Positions 46,137 through 57,415 of a stretch of 64,000 bases of DNA are shown one piece after another. The stretch comes from Talpa occidentalis (Eukaryota; Chordata; Mammalia; Eulipotyphla; Talpidae). Location of the stretch: positions 98,587,258-98,651,257 of the forward strand of contig NW_023605194.1 of assembly GCF_014898055.3 (NCBI RefSeq), read 5' to 3'. Positions within the stretch are counted from its first letter, which is position 1, and each line of letters starts with the position of its first letter. Both the position numbers and the translations under genes were made by a program. The notes under the pieces are model-generated. The model worked only from the letters and a program-made list of their open reading frames with translations, ran no database searches and was not told the DNA's origin.

Positions 46137-48106
46137 TTTTAATTTAAATTTTATTTTTATATTCCCCATACAATTACAACCCCCTTATTTTGACCCCAAC
46201 CCCTCCTTTCCCTGCCCCCCCACCCCCATAGAGTGTCTCTGGTTCATAGTTGTTTGTTGATTTTGGTATTTTATTTCTTATAGTTATACTTTTTCCTGGT
46301 CCCTTATTTAAGTTTTCTAGATTCCTGCTATGAGTGAGACCATCCGGTATTTTTCTTTTTCTTTCTGGCTTATTTCGCTGAGCATGATCCCTTCCAGTGC
46401 CATCCATGTTGCTGCAAATTGCATGTGTTTATCTTTTTTGAATGCTGAGTAATATTCCATGGTGTAGATGTACCACATATTCTTGATCCAGTCATCTATT
46501 TTTGGGCATTTGGGTTGTTTCCAAAGCTTAGCAATTGTAAATTGTGCTGCTATAAGCATAGGGGTGCAGGTGCTCTTTCGAATTGATGTTTCTGTGTCCC
46601 TTGGATAAATACCTAGGAGTGGAATTGCTGGATCATATGGAAACTCTATGTTTAGTAGGTCAAGAAATCTCCACAGAGCTCTCCATAGTGGTTGGACCAG
46701 TTTGCACTCCCACCAACAGTGCAGGAGAGTTCCTTTTTCTCCACAACCTCGCCAACGTTTGTTGTTGCTAGTTTTTTTTAATATGTGCTATTCTCACTGG
46801 TGTAAGGTGGTATCTCATTGTAGTTTTGATTTGCAATTCCCTGATTACAAGTGATGTTGAACATTTTTTTCATATGCCTGTTGGCCATTTGCATTTCCTC
46901 TTCAGAGAAGTTTCTTTTTAGCTCTTCTGCCCATTTTTTGACTGGATTATTTTCTTTGTTTTTGTTGAGTCTCATCAGCTCTTTGTAGATTTTTGTGATC
47001 AGTCCTTTATCATTAGTATTGTGTGCAAAAATGTTCTCCCAGACAGTGGGGTTTCTCTTTGTTTTTGTTATTGTCTCTTTTGCTGTGCAGAAGCTCTTTA
47101 ATTTGATGTCGTCCCAGCTGTTTGTCTTTGTCTTCACTATCACTGCTTTGGGTGATGTGTCTGTAAAGATGTCTTTGATGGGCATGTCATGTAGTGTTTC
47201 GCCTATATTTCCTTCTATGTATTTTATGGTTTCAGGTCTTATGTCTAGTTCTTCAATCTATTTTGAGTTGGTTTTTGTGCATGGTGTGAGGTAGTAGTCA
47301 AGCCTCATTCTTTTGCATGTAGTGTCCCAGTTTTCCCTGCACCATTTATTGAAAAAATTTTCATTGCTCCATTGCATATTCTTTGCTCCTTTGTCAAAGA
47401 TTAGTTGACCATAAATCTGTGGGCTTATTTCTGGATTTTCTATTCAATTCCATTGGTCTGTGTGTCTGTTCTTGTTCCAATACCATGCAGTTTTGATGAT
47501 TATGGCTTTGTAGTATAGTTTGAGGTCTGGGCATGTGATGCCTCCATTCACTTCTTTTTTTTTCAGGGGAGCTTTGGCTATTCAGGGTTTTTGATGATTC
47601 CATATGAGTTTCATCAATAATTGTTCTATTTCTTTGAAGAATGACATTGAAATTTTTATTGGAATACATTGAATCTGTATATTGCTTTTGGTAGAATGGC
47701 CATTTTAATAATGTTTATTCTTCCAATCCATGAGCAGGGGATGGCTTTCCATTTCTTTGTGTCTTCTATTTCTTTTAACAGTGTTTTATAGTTTTCTTTG
47801 TATAGGTCCTTTACCTCTTTTGTTAGATTTATTACCAAGTATTTGATTTTTTTGTTTTGATAATAAAAGGGATGGTTTTTTTTTATTTCTTCTTCTTCAG
47901 ATTTATTTTTTGTGTATAGGAAGGCTACTGACTTTTGCATGTTGATTTTGTATCCTGCCCCTTTACTAAACTGATTGATGAGTTGAATTAGTTTTTCTGT
48001 GGAGTTTTTGGGGTTCTCTGTGTATATTATCATATCACCTGCAAATAGTGATAGTTTGACTTCTTCTTTTCCTATTTGGATTCCTTGTTTGTCTTTCTCT
48101 TGTCTT
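46137..48106 (-). mobile_element. 5'-truncated LINE-1, 1.97 kb, with 19-bp TSD
   Basis: A 19-bp TSD, ATGATTTGCAAAATATCTT, lies at 46118-46136 and 48107-48125. The minus strand encodes the L1 ORF2 reverse transcriptase from the FADD box to the C-terminus, then a G-rich 3' UTR (GGGGGTGGGGGGGCAGGG) and a short A tail. ORF2 pieces lie in several frames: 48,117-47,656 (catalytic region, [12 protein letters not shown]), 47,185-46,778 and 46,559-46,317 (C-terminal WYIYTMEYYSAFKKDK). Frameshifts and stops break the gene. The catalytic box reads FAGD instead of FADD (codon near 48,038). Dead on arrival because of truncation, and since decayed. Confidence 0.95.
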
Positions 48107-48131
48107 ATGATTTGCAAAATATCTTAATAGA

Positions 48132-48410
48132 GGGCCTTCCCGGTGGCACAGTGGTTGAGCGCTGGATTGCGAAGCTGCCCGCAGCCTCTGCGTCACTGGT
48201 TCGATCCCCGGCTGTTCCCCGGCCACCGGAGGAGGGTCCCACATGGCGCGCAGACCTCTCCTGCAGCCCGCTGCTTCCCTCAGCATTGTACTTCGGTCCT
48301 TCTGCCTGCTCTGCTCCCCGCTTTGGCGCTGGATAATTCTCTCACCCTCTCGCGCTTCTGACTGTACCCAGTGCTTGTATAAATAAACAAATAAATCTTT
48401 AAAAAAAAAA
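48132..48410 (+). mobile_element. tRNA-derived SINE, young subfamily (A), abutting the L1
   Basis: GGGCCTTCCCGGTGGCACAG start, B box GGTTCGATCCCCGG, full body, tail TGTATAAATAAACAAATAAATC, TTT, poly(A). The TSD TCTTAATAGA occurs at 48122-48131 and 48411-48420. Its target overlaps the L1's own right TSD, so the L1 came first. Confidence 0.93.
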
Positions 48411-48424
48411 TCTTAATAGAACAT

Positions 48425-48710
48425 CACTTTATGTGTTTGCTTTTTTTTTTACAAAAAAATGATTTGTTATAGGAGAGAATTCATGTATTGCATGAGTTTG
48501 CTTTTAAAGATTCTCCTGATAAGGGAATTATCAGGCCTCAGAAATAGAAGCAATAAATATAATTGCTATTTGGACTTACCATTAAGTTAATAAAGCACAG
48601 GATTAGCACTACCTGTTTTGCTCAGTAATTCCTCATACATAACTGTCTAATTTAGTTTTATTTTTCTTAACATCTTGGGAATACCATACATAAAATGTAC
48701 CTTATTCTGT
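48425..48710. other. AT-rich sequence, no gene seen
   Basis: Short unique-looking stretch between the young SINE and the L2 relic. Confidence 0.5.
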
Positions 48711-48714
48711 TGAT

Positions 48715-48845
48715 TCAATTCCACTGCTATTTATTGTTGGGTTACTGTGCTCTGTGCTAAACATAGAATATAGACATAGAGGAGAACAGGAAGATATGAA
48801 TTGCCTCTGTCCTCAGGCCTTTATAATTGTGTTAAGAGTGAAAGT
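48715..48845 (-). repeat. L2-like LINE relic
   Basis: CTATTTATTGTTGGGTTACTGTGCTCTGTGCTAAAC, GGAGAACAGGAAGATATG and CTCTGTCCTCAGGCCTTTATAATTGTG parallel reverse-complement L2 (tgtgctaggcactg..gtccctgccctcatggagctt). Confidence 0.5.
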
Positions 48846-48899
48846 CATAGCTTATTGATTTCTAACAGTCGTGATGCCTTGTAGTCACTCCTAAATTAA

Positions 48900-49925
48900 A
48901 CAGCTTTTCACCAGGCCCCCTGCATGGGAGTGCTCTGCTGGATGTTCTTGATCCAAAGCTGAGTATTTGATAGACAGAATTCCATTAGTAGACCTTCTAA
49001 GCACCCCTTGAGGGTTCCACAGAGAGGATTCTGCCCAAAGGGCATTATTATCATTGACTCTGAAATGTGGAGGGTGGAACAGGGCAGACATGCAGAGAGA
49101 AGCAGACTCATATATGAACAAACAGGCTCACAAAAAGTGCTGCATTTACTTTTTATAAACATGTATACACATACAAATATACATATATATGCACACACAC
49201 ACATATATATATACAGAGTATAAAATACATTCACAGACTATTTATGTGTACATATATGCACATACTAAGTAACACTAAGTACTGGTTATAAATTAATTAG
49301 CACTTGGGGGTTACCTGAAATTACAGAGATGTAATTTTGCCATATACAAAAATGGTGAAAAAATAAAACAAACAAAAAAAAAACTAGGGCAAGTGATGGT
49401 ATAATTATATATCCATCCTGCCAGAGTTGACCCTCTTTGCACAGTAACGATTCTCTCTCTCCAATTAATCATCTGTTTTTTTTTTTAATCCTGTATTTCT
49501 TATCCTGAGTCGTCATTTTATGAGGACGAAAGTTCTTTTTTAAATTTAATACTTTTTTTAAGTAATAATAACATTTGTTATCATCTTGCATGATTAGTTT
49601 AGGTCTTCTGTATCTTAGGTAGCAGAATTGAAAGGAATACAAAGATCGTTTTCTGAGAAAATGATCATGCTCACAGATCAGCAGCTTTAATTAGTGTGAT
49701 TTGAACAAAAAATAGATTCCAGCAATGATATAATTATAATTCTTTACTGATTCCTTTGTCCTGGAATCTGGAAAAGAAAATAGTAGATAATTGATTCCCC
49801 ACATCTGTTTGTTTAGTTCAATATAAGTATAATTTCTATGTTAATGTTTGTTGATATAGCTCACATTCAATGCTAGGCTTTAATGAAATGTCAAGATCCT
49901 CTGTGAATTATGCCAAATCATAAGC
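48900..49925. other. Unassigned sequence with a TA/CA microsatellite
   Basis: (CA/TA)n repeats at 49,150-49,212 (ATACACATACAAATATAC, CACACACACACATATATATATAC). No gene is seen. Frames over the repeat are artefacts. Confidence 0.6.
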
Positions 49926-49941
49926 ATCATTGTAATATTTT

Positions 49942-50219
49942 TCTTTTTCTTTTTTCAAGATTTATTTATTTATGCACACAAGAACTGGGGTACAGGCCAG
50001 AGGTGTAGGGCCATGAGAGGATTCACCAGAGACAGAGTGGGGAACAGGACAGGCAGACTGACTGAAATACAATGCTGAGGGGAGCAGTGGGTGAGACAGG
50101 AGAGGTCTCCTTTGCCATGTGAGTTGCTCCCTGGCCGGCTGGGGATCAAACTCGTGCTGCAGAGGCTGCAGATTTCTTCATAGTGCAAAGCTGAACCCCT
50201 TGGGCCACCAGGCACTCTC
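49942..50219 (-). mobile_element. tRNA-derived SINE, older subfamily (B)
   Basis: Minus strand: AGAGTGCCTGGTGGCCCAAGG (A box), AGTTTGATCCCCAGCC (B box), CTCTGTCTCTGGTGAATCC, CTGTACCCCAGTTCTTGTG, tail AAATAAATAAATCTTG plus A-rich. The TSD TCATTGTAATATTTT occurs at 49927-49941 and 50220-50234. Confidence 0.9.
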
Positions 50220-50239
50220 TCATTGTAATATTTTCAACT

Positions 50240-51310
50240 TAGAATTAAATGTATCATATTAAGGTTAGTGGTTTTTGAAAGGCTGCTTGAACTAACTACT
50301 TTACATAGAGAGGAACATTTCTAGTCCTTTCACTGCAGCATTTCTTCTACATTGCTCAATATTCATTAGTGTACAGTTACTCCATCTGGCAGATATAAAA
50401 GAGTCAGTGTAGCTATAAGACAACTTGAAGATTTGACATGTTTAGTAGGCTCAAGGGGCCAATAATGTGAATGAAGACACATGATTTGAAAACATTTACA
50501 GCACAATAGTTTTGAAGACTTGAGCATTAAGCTCATATATTCTTCCTAGAAGGAGGCACATGAGGGAGTTGCTACCTTATATTTTCTTGGTCTTGTTACA
50601 TTACACAAATTTACTTATACTTTTGTTTATTTTGGTTGTGACTGTACTCTGTCTCCTAAGAGCAACACCAATTTAAGGGCATAAACTCTTTCTTATATTA
50701 ATCTGTATATGTACACTTAGCATTTAGCATAGTCCTTTGAGCATCAGAAGACAATCTCACAAACAAGAAATAACAGAATATTTATGTTGGTGTGGAATTT
50801 AATTTCTAGCTGGGCTCTGTCTTCATTGCTTGCAGTGGCAATAAAGGAAGTACACTGCTTTCAGATTCCATTTCTTTTGCCCAAAGGTTTGGGGTGGAGA
50901 TTACATAGGGCTGGGAAGGGAGAAGCCCTGGTCTTCAGTGCCCACATACGACACTATTAACTAGTGTTGTAACCATTATCTGATCTCTAACTCAGAGGAG
51001 TAAACAGGTTGCTGCTGTTTGCCCTTCATTTCTGGTCTCAAAGCTTCTCAAATCCATCCCTGTCAGATATGCCAGATTCCATATGGCTACCTCCTTGCCA
51101 GGCCAAGTGGTAAGGAGCTCTGTGGTGTTTTGTCAATCTAAATACTGCATTTTTCTGTCTCTGAGAAGCACAACTCATCTTTTTCCTGTTCCTTAGTTTT
51201 ATAAATTTCTCTGAGGGTTTGGTCAGTGCAGAAAATCCATATCTACATGGCTAAGAGTTGTATATAGTGAGGAATTCTAGTTTCTACTCCTTTTTTTGTT
51301 CATTCAAATC
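50240..51310. other. Unassigned sequence, no gene seen
   Basis: Unique-looking. 50,630-50,725 weakly resembles an L2 3' relic (GCATTTAGCATAGTCCTTTGAGCA). No coding signal. Confidence 0.45.
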
Positions 51311-51321
51311 TTTTAGATCTT

Positions 51322-51421
51322 TTTTCATTTTTATTTTATTTATATATATTTTACATCATTGCTCATTTTTAAATGTTTGCTTCCCTCCACCTCCGAGGTG
51401 TAGTCCCCATAGAATTTTCCT
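51322..51421 (-). mobile_element. 5'-truncated LINE-1 3' end (about 100 bp)
   Basis: TTTTACATCATTGCTCATTTTT, AATGTTTGCTTCCCTCCACC and GAGGTGTAGTCCCCATAGAATTTTCC match 17,225-17,300 closely in the same order, so this is a shorter insertion of the same L1 3' end. A TTTTGTTC(A)-like sequence on both sides may be its TSD. Confidence 0.65.
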
Positions 51422-51589
51422 TTTGTTCAAACAAAAGCTCTTCCTATTCCTTCAGATCTAAGGTCTTAAAATTAAAAAGTCAGAAGGGAAGCATTAAAGA
51501 TTAGAGGCTGCATTATAAGAAAACATCAGATATGTGAGGGTCACATCTCCAAATATTACCACCCCTTCTACATTTAAAAGTAAAAACTT

Positions 51590-51872
51590 AGGGCCTCCCT
51601 GTTGGCTCAAGGAGTTAAGCACCGTACTATGAAGCAGTGCAGACTTTGCAGCATGAGTTGGATTCCCAGCCGGCAGGGAGCAACCCACATGGTGTAACAG
51701 ATGTCTCCTGACTCGCCCACTGCTCCCCTCAGCAGTGTATTTCAGTCAGTCTGCCTGTTCTGCTCCCCGCTCTGTCTCTGGTGAATCCTCTCACCACCCC
51801 CGCCCCCTCCCCCCCCTTCTCTGGCCTGTACCCCAGCTCTTGTATGCATAAATAAATAAACCTTAAAAAAAA
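51590..51872 (+). mobile_element. tRNA-derived SINE, older subfamily (B)
   Basis: GGGCCTCCCTGTTGGCTCAAGG start, degenerate B box (AGTTGGATTCCCAGCC), CAGTCAGTCTGCCTGTTCTG body, CTGTACCCCAGCTCTTGTATG, tail ATAAATAAATAAACCTT and A-run. Flanks AAAAACTTA and AAAACCCTTA are an uncertain TSD. Confidence 0.88.
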
Positions 51873-51879
51873 CCCTTAA

Positions 51880-53045
51880 TTAGCAAATATTGTCATTGAT
51901 GATGGTTCATTTTTGGCATGTTGAATATCTAACTTTAATCAATATCTCTTGTATGAAAAACTAAGTTAATATTGTCTTTTAATTTTATTAAGTACTGTCC
52001 TTTTCCAGATGAACAATAAATAGATGGCCACAAAAGCACTAGATGCTTTTCTTTACTTTGTAAACTTTTTGTTGTGTATTTAATTAGTGCATTCAATTAT
52101 CTTTGAACCACCATTTGTTCACCTCAGTTTTTGAAAATACCATACCTTTCATAGAAAATATAGATTATGTTCTAGAGTCAAAGAAAGGCAGAGAAGGGCC
52201 GAGCAGGTTACCTGAAATCAAGCGACTATTAGTAATTTCCTGAAACAGAGTCATGTTATTGTAGTGAGGAGAGAACTATTTAAAACTGAATTGTATACAG
52301 AAGGGAGAAGAGTATGAAGAGCAAAGTAATGGGGAATTAAGTTTAGCAAAACCATTTCTGATGTGGATGTGACAGTGGACCAGTCAGACACTTTTTCTTT
52401 CTGAAACAAAGCTTCCTCTCTAAAAAAAATCAAGTTGGTTGATTTTAGTAGTAATTTCTCAAGGTTTCATAAAATTCTATAATTCTATGAATAGAGTTTC
52501 AACTAGAGAAAAGTGCTAGAGATACTGATGAGGTTAGTTAACTTAATTTCTTTCTTTAATGATTATAATCTTCCTAACATGTTAAGGAATGATGAATAAA
52601 CCTGGAGACCATAATTTTTAACACTGGATTTTCTTGACATCGATAAATTCCAGGAAATTAAAATTCCTATCTATGCTTACTTTTCTATTTAATGACATTT
52701 TTATCTCCTATATAGGTACAATAATATGATTTCACTTTAGTATAACTTTGTGAATGAGACATGTGGATTAGTAACAATTAGTAACACCATCTTAAAGATT
52801 CAAGGCATTAATACTCAAAATTTAGTTGATCATTTTACATGTTGCATCATTATTCTTTTATATATGATTTTAAAATTCTAATTGGAAATGAAAAAATATG
52901 CAGTGAATAAGTTACTGAGATATTAAATATAGTTTATACAGGGTAAATACTTTAAATAAATATTTTAATTTCTGGAAGACACCAGTTTGCCAATCTTAGA
53001 GGCAAGATTAGTCATGAAAACATGATGTTTTAGACTGGTGATGTT
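51880..53045. other. AT-rich sequence, no gene seen
   Basis: Unique-looking AT-rich sequence before the second LTR-like copy. No gene or repeat is recognised. Confidence 0.5.
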
Positions 53046-53139
53046 AGCAGGCAGACTGAGGGGTACCCTGAGACCCCCAAACTTTTACACAGTTTAAAGG
53101 GATTCTGCCACCCTCTGCATCAAGACAAAGCATACTCTT

Positions 53140-53406
53140 TTTTTTTTTTTTAGATTTATTTATTTATTTATACAGCATTGGGTACAGTCAGAAGCGTGGG
53201 AGGGTGAGAGAATTCACCAGAGCCAGAGCGGGGAACAGAACGGGCAGACTGAAGAAATACACTGCTGAGGGGAGCAGTGGGCACAGCAGGAGAGGTCTGC
53301 GCGCCATGTGGGACCCTTGCTGGTGGCCGGGATTGAACCAGCGCTGCAGGGGCTGCGGGCAGTTGCGCAGCCCAGCGCTCAACTGCTGTGCCACCAGGGA
53401 GGCCCG
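53140..53406 (-). mobile_element. tRNA-derived SINE, young subfamily (A), in the LTR-like element
   Basis: Minus strand: GGGCCTCCCTGGTGGCACAGC (A box), GGTTCAATCCCGGCC (B box), a shortened post-tRNA segment, tail TATAAATAAATAAATC plus poly(A). The TSD AAAGCRTACTCTT occurs at 53127-53139 and 53407-53419 with one substitution. Confidence 0.92.
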
Positions 53407-53419
53407 AAAGCGTACTCTT

Positions 53420-53948
53420 GATACCGGAATGCTTGCTGGTCTTGGTTCTGTTGGCCAGTGAAAGAACTATGGTGATGATGCATGGGTGAACTGGTGGTGG
53501 AAATTCTATGGGGACTACACCTAAGAAGAGAAAGCAAACATTGTAAAAAAAAAAAAAAAAGAAATTAAAATGGTGTAAAATATAAATAAATAAATACAAG
53601 AATTTTTTTAAAAAAGGAAAACAGAATTGAGGAAAAGGAAAGTAATTTAATTTGTCAACAAATTGAGGAGGGCAGCAGACTCGTGTCTGAAAGGCCCCAT
53701 CCTGCTCATTGGCAGAGTGCAGGGGTATTTAGGCATAAGGCAGCGGAAGGGAAGAGTAGACAGGGTGAGCATGTCCATTCTTCCATTCTGGTTGACCCCA
53801 GCTTGCTTTCTCCAGCATCTGGTGGCAAACAATTCTGATGTTACCTTTACAGTGAGGCTCTTTCCCCTTGGAATGTGAAAAAACAGGGCTTATTGAGTCT
53901 AGAGGGTCCTTATCTGGTGACACAGAGAAAGACATATACTTTGGTGCT
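53420..53948. mobile_element. Foreign insert in the LTR-like element, including an L1 3' end
   Basis: Absent from the compact copy at 6.6 kb. It is bordered by TACTCTT at left and GCATCACTCTT at right, copies of one target. 53,475-53,600 matches the reverse complement of 17,192-17,300 (TGCATGGGTGAACTGG, CTATGGGGACTACACC, GCAAACATTGT, then A-rich), so it is a plus-strand L1 3' end. The remaining roughly 340 bp (53,610-53,948) is unidentified and could be another LTR. Confidence 0.45.
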
Positions 53949-53979
53949 GCATCACTCTTAGTGTGAAAGAATCATTTTT

Positions 53980-54247
53980 TAAAGAGATTTATTTTGTTTA
54001 TTTATGCATACAAGAACTGGGGTCTAGGACAGAGGTACAGAAGGTGAGAGGATTCACCAGAGACAGAGTGGGGAGCAGAACAGGCAAACTGATTGAAATA
54101 CACTCCTGTGGGGAGCAGCGGGTGAGACAGGAGAGGTCTGCTGTGCCATGTGGGTAGCTCCCTGGCCGGGGATGGAACTCATGCTGCAGTGGCTGACGAT
54201 ACTTTGATAGCACTGAGACTTTAACCCATGTGCCACCAGACAGGCCC
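53980..54247 (-). mobile_element. tRNA-derived SINE, older subfamily (B), in the LTR-like element
   Basis: Minus strand: GGCCTGTCTGGTGGCACATGG (A box), AGTTCCATCCCCGGCC (degenerate B box), CTCTGTCTCTGGTGAATCC body, CCCAGTTCTTGTATGCATAAATAAAC tail. Flanks GTGAAAGAATCATTTT and GTGAATGATCTTT look like a decayed TSD. Confidence 0.88.
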
Positions 54248-54799
54248 GTGAATGATCTTTAATAGAATGTACATAGAAAGGAAAGAAGAGAAAGGTGTTT
54301 CCCAGTGAAACACCCAAAGTTACCCATCCCCTCATGGGTAAATGCCCAGCAAAAGAAGGTTGGTTGGCCCAAAGTGGGGTTGCAGAGGCACAGAAGCTTG
54401 CCAGAAGACTAAGGCATCTGCTGGTGGGGAACCAGAGGGAAGCGGGAACAAGGACCTGGCAAGTCTGGGTTGAAAGGAGCAAAATTAAAGTACAAGTCAC
54501 GATAAAGCACGTCTTTGTCAGTCTTCTAATTTGTTCTCACCCACACGTCTCTTTGAAGTTTCTCTACATGTGTCAATTACAGGTGTCTCTTCCATGTAAA
54601 CTGAGTCCCTGGTGCGAGTCCAAAGCTGAGAAGCAAGTGCTCCTTCTTCACATGTCTCTCCACTCCATGTGTCTTTCCCCGTGTCTCTCCAAGTCTTCTA
54701 TGTCTTTCAACTGTCTGCTCAGCTCCAACCTCATCAGGCGGGGTAGGGGACCTGGAACCTCCCCTTTTTGTGGAGATTCCTGTTACAGGAAGATGTCTT

Positions 54800-56535
54800 A
54801 TTCTCAGCCGCTGCCTTTGTTCATGTTGCTAATTAGTGGTATCACTGGACTGGGATTTCAAAGACTAGTGCTCTTCTGGTCATAGAATCCACTTTAACCT
54901 TCTTCCAGCTCTTTACCAAGTCTGATCTTTTCCTGTGTGAATGGTCTCTCCCTGCCTTTGAGTGCCCACTTCTACTTCTTTATCAGATTTTTGCTAACTA
55001 TCTTTTATCCTAAACCCACTAATCAATGCTGTTAGTCTTTCTCAAAATATTCTGTCCTTTTTAATAGAATAAAATCATAAGTTATAATTTTCCGTCTGTG
55101 TGTATATTGTCTTTATTTGGCTTAAACATTATTTGATTAGAGCAATCTCTTTTACAATAGGGATCTTTCCTTTTTTGGAAGACAGCTGTTTCCTGGTGCC
55201 TACTTTATGGTGTGTAGGACATGGTGCCCATCACATTTGCAGTGAGTAAGTTACAGTGTGAATTGATGGTTGAGGGGATCCACAATGACCAAAGCAATAT
55301 GTTTTGGGATTTTACAATTGATGTCAGATACTTAGACTATATCTTGTTCACAAATTTATTTGATGAAAACATTCAAATTCATCCAATACCTGAAAATCTA
55401 AAAGTAGCTTTTTTAAAAAAGGAAATAAAAATGTTTTCTTTACTAAATGTAGTTTTCTCCTTCTCACAAATAAAGCCAAACAAACAATAACCTACCTGTG
55501 GACCTGGTAGCCACAGACACAGACCTTCTGCTCAAGGGCATTTGTAAGGATAGTAGAACGTGAGCATAAAGGATGCATCAACAGCAGAATTTGGCTGTGA
55601 ATATTTAAGTTACCAGCAAGCATTCACAGGTTCTAGGATCACAGGTGTTTTCATTGTTCTTCAGGGAAATAACTTATCTTGTCATGCGCCTTGCCACAAC
55701 CCATTTCAAAACAAATTTCCATTTGTTTCTACTCATTTCCATTAGAATACCTTAACACTTGAAATCCAAACTAGGTAACTCTGAGAATTTAACATAAATT
55801 CTTGGAAATTAACATTAAAGAATGCTGTGCCCTGTCTCTCTACTGCTGACAGACCTGACTAAATTGTTCCAGAATGAGTAAGGATAGGAAGATGCAGGAG
55901 GGGGATACAAAGGTTGGGGGGAGTTGGGGTGTACTTATTACTTTTCATTTATTTCAAAACCTACTTGCAGTATATATATAAAGGTTCTTAGCTTCATAGT
56001 TACTAATATACACTTTACGTTATTGACTTGATTTGCTTCTTTCAAATGTAATAGCTGTTGCTATGTCTCAGTTTGCATTTCCCTCCCCGCCTTGCTCTTT
56101 GTTCATGGATTACCTTGAGGGATATGTATACTTGTTTTCCTCCCTCTGGTTAGAGCTAATCATGTAACATAGCTCCTGGCATCTCTTCTGCAATTTCCTA
56201 TTTATGATCTTAATTGCAAGCTTCTGTACTGCAATCTTCCAGTCTTTGGGGATTAATTCATAATTTGATTGTTTTTAAGAATGTGTTTTAGAATGAAATA
56301 GCTTGCAGTCGTCCATTTAAAAGGAATTGTGTAGCATGCCAGCTTGATATCTTGAATGCCAGCGGTGGTTAGGGATAGGGGAGCTTTTACTCAGATTCAT
56401 CAGTCATTCAGGGTGTTGATTTTCACAGTAATGTTATTTGGGTCTATAACTTTCCTCTTTCCTAATCGCAATGAAGAAAATAAAATTTCTCTTTTCTTTG
56501 TCTCTTATGCATTTTACTCACAATTCCAGATCTGA
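54800..56535. other. Unassigned sequence, no gene seen
   Basis: Unique-looking AT-rich sequence. Frames at 55,221-55,490 and 55,560-55,745 have no recognisable motif or splice context. Confidence 0.5.
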
Positions 56536-56538
56536 AAG

Positions 56539-56582
56539 GTGTGTGTGTGTGTGTGTGTGTCTGTCTGTCTGTCTGTCTGTCT
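56539..56582. repeat. (GT)n(CTGT)n compound microsatellite
   Basis: Eleven GT units followed directly by about five CTGT tetramers. It is probably length-polymorphic. Confidence 0.95.
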
Positions 56583-56849
56583 TGCTGGCAGGGGCTGGGG
56601 TCATGTGGCATGGGTAGCTGTGGTAGGGAGGATGTGGTGAAATGAAGTCAAATCCCATGAACTGTATAGTTGGTTAGTGTTACTCTTTCCAAGGTGATTT
56701 AAAAAGTCTGAAAGGGCGTAACCGCTGATGAGGTTGAGAATGTTGATGTTCAGATGTGAAGTTGGGGTTCAGTGAGTGAGGTAGGTCCTTGGGTTACCTC
56801 GGAGAAAAGTTTCAGCAGAGTTCACCTTTTCAGCAGACATGACGAGTGT

Positions 56850-57260
56850 ACTAAGGAAAAGATGTTTGTATAGACAAGCAGGCAAGGTTGTATTCAGAAG
56901 GGCAGTTTTATTAGAAAAAGAAACGGCTGAGGCGTCTGCACAGCTGTAGTGGGCAGTCTTGGGACAAGAGCTGCACTTTGCCAGGCCAGGAGTTGTTCTT
57001 ATATAGTGTTCTTTTTTTTGGGGGGTGGGTACTTTTGTGGAATTTTATCTATTGTGAAATGGCTTCTAAGGTCCTATTTTGTTTATCTGTAGGACTGGTG
57101 ATTCTTTGTAATGACCCTCAATCTTCATTTCCCCACCTCTGATTGCTGCCTGAGGATTTTCCATTTCCATAGATGGTTTAAGGCCTATGCTTATCTTTTC
57201 TAGCCCCAGCTCTAATCTCTGGCCTGTGGAGCCTCCATCCCAAATTGTTTACCCTAAGCC
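56850..57260 (-). mobile_element. Possible old LTR fragment
   Basis: Read on the minus strand, TTTCTAATAAAACTGCCCTTCTG resembles an LTR polyadenylation region (AATAAA before a C-rich segment) inside GC-richer sequence. Borders and TSD are not visible and the family is unknown, so this is a weak call. Confidence 0.3.
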
Positions 57261-57289
57261 ATCACTACTATTCAAAATAGGAATGAAGT

Positions 57290-57415
57290 ATGGTAATTTG
57301 TTAAGCACCTACTCTGTGCCAGACACACACTCTAATTTATTCTTCATATAATTCTGTGAGATATCAAAAATGATGAGGAAGAAACAAAGGTTTAGAAAAG
57401 TTAAATTACATTGTA
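57290..57415 (-). repeat. MIR SINE relic (partial)
   Basis: GTTAAGCACCTACTCTGTGCCAGACAC, TTTATTCTTCATATAATTCTGTG and GATGAGGAAGAAACAAAGG match reverse-complement MIR. Confidence 0.75.

Larger units (their letters stand above)
53051..54787 (+). mobile_element. LTR-like dispersed element, interrupted copy
   Basis: Same family as 6,600-7,146. It begins GCAGACTGAGGGGTACCCTG, resumes at 53,949 (ATCACTCTTAGTGTGAAAGAA) and at 54,248 (AATGATCTTTAATAGAATG, TTACCCATCCCCTCATGGG), and ends GACCTGGAACCTCCCCTTTT...CTGTTACA. Interruptions are a SINE at 53140-53406, about 540 bp of foreign sequence to 53,948, and a SINE at 53980-54247. The open frame at 54,295-54,885 mirrors the frame in the other copy because the DNA is homologous. 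I do not regard it as a gene. Confidence 0.5.

Noticed and set aside
49008..49223. Frames reading HTHTHTNIHIYAHTHIYIY-type peptides
   Set aside because: Translation of a CA/TA microsatellite.
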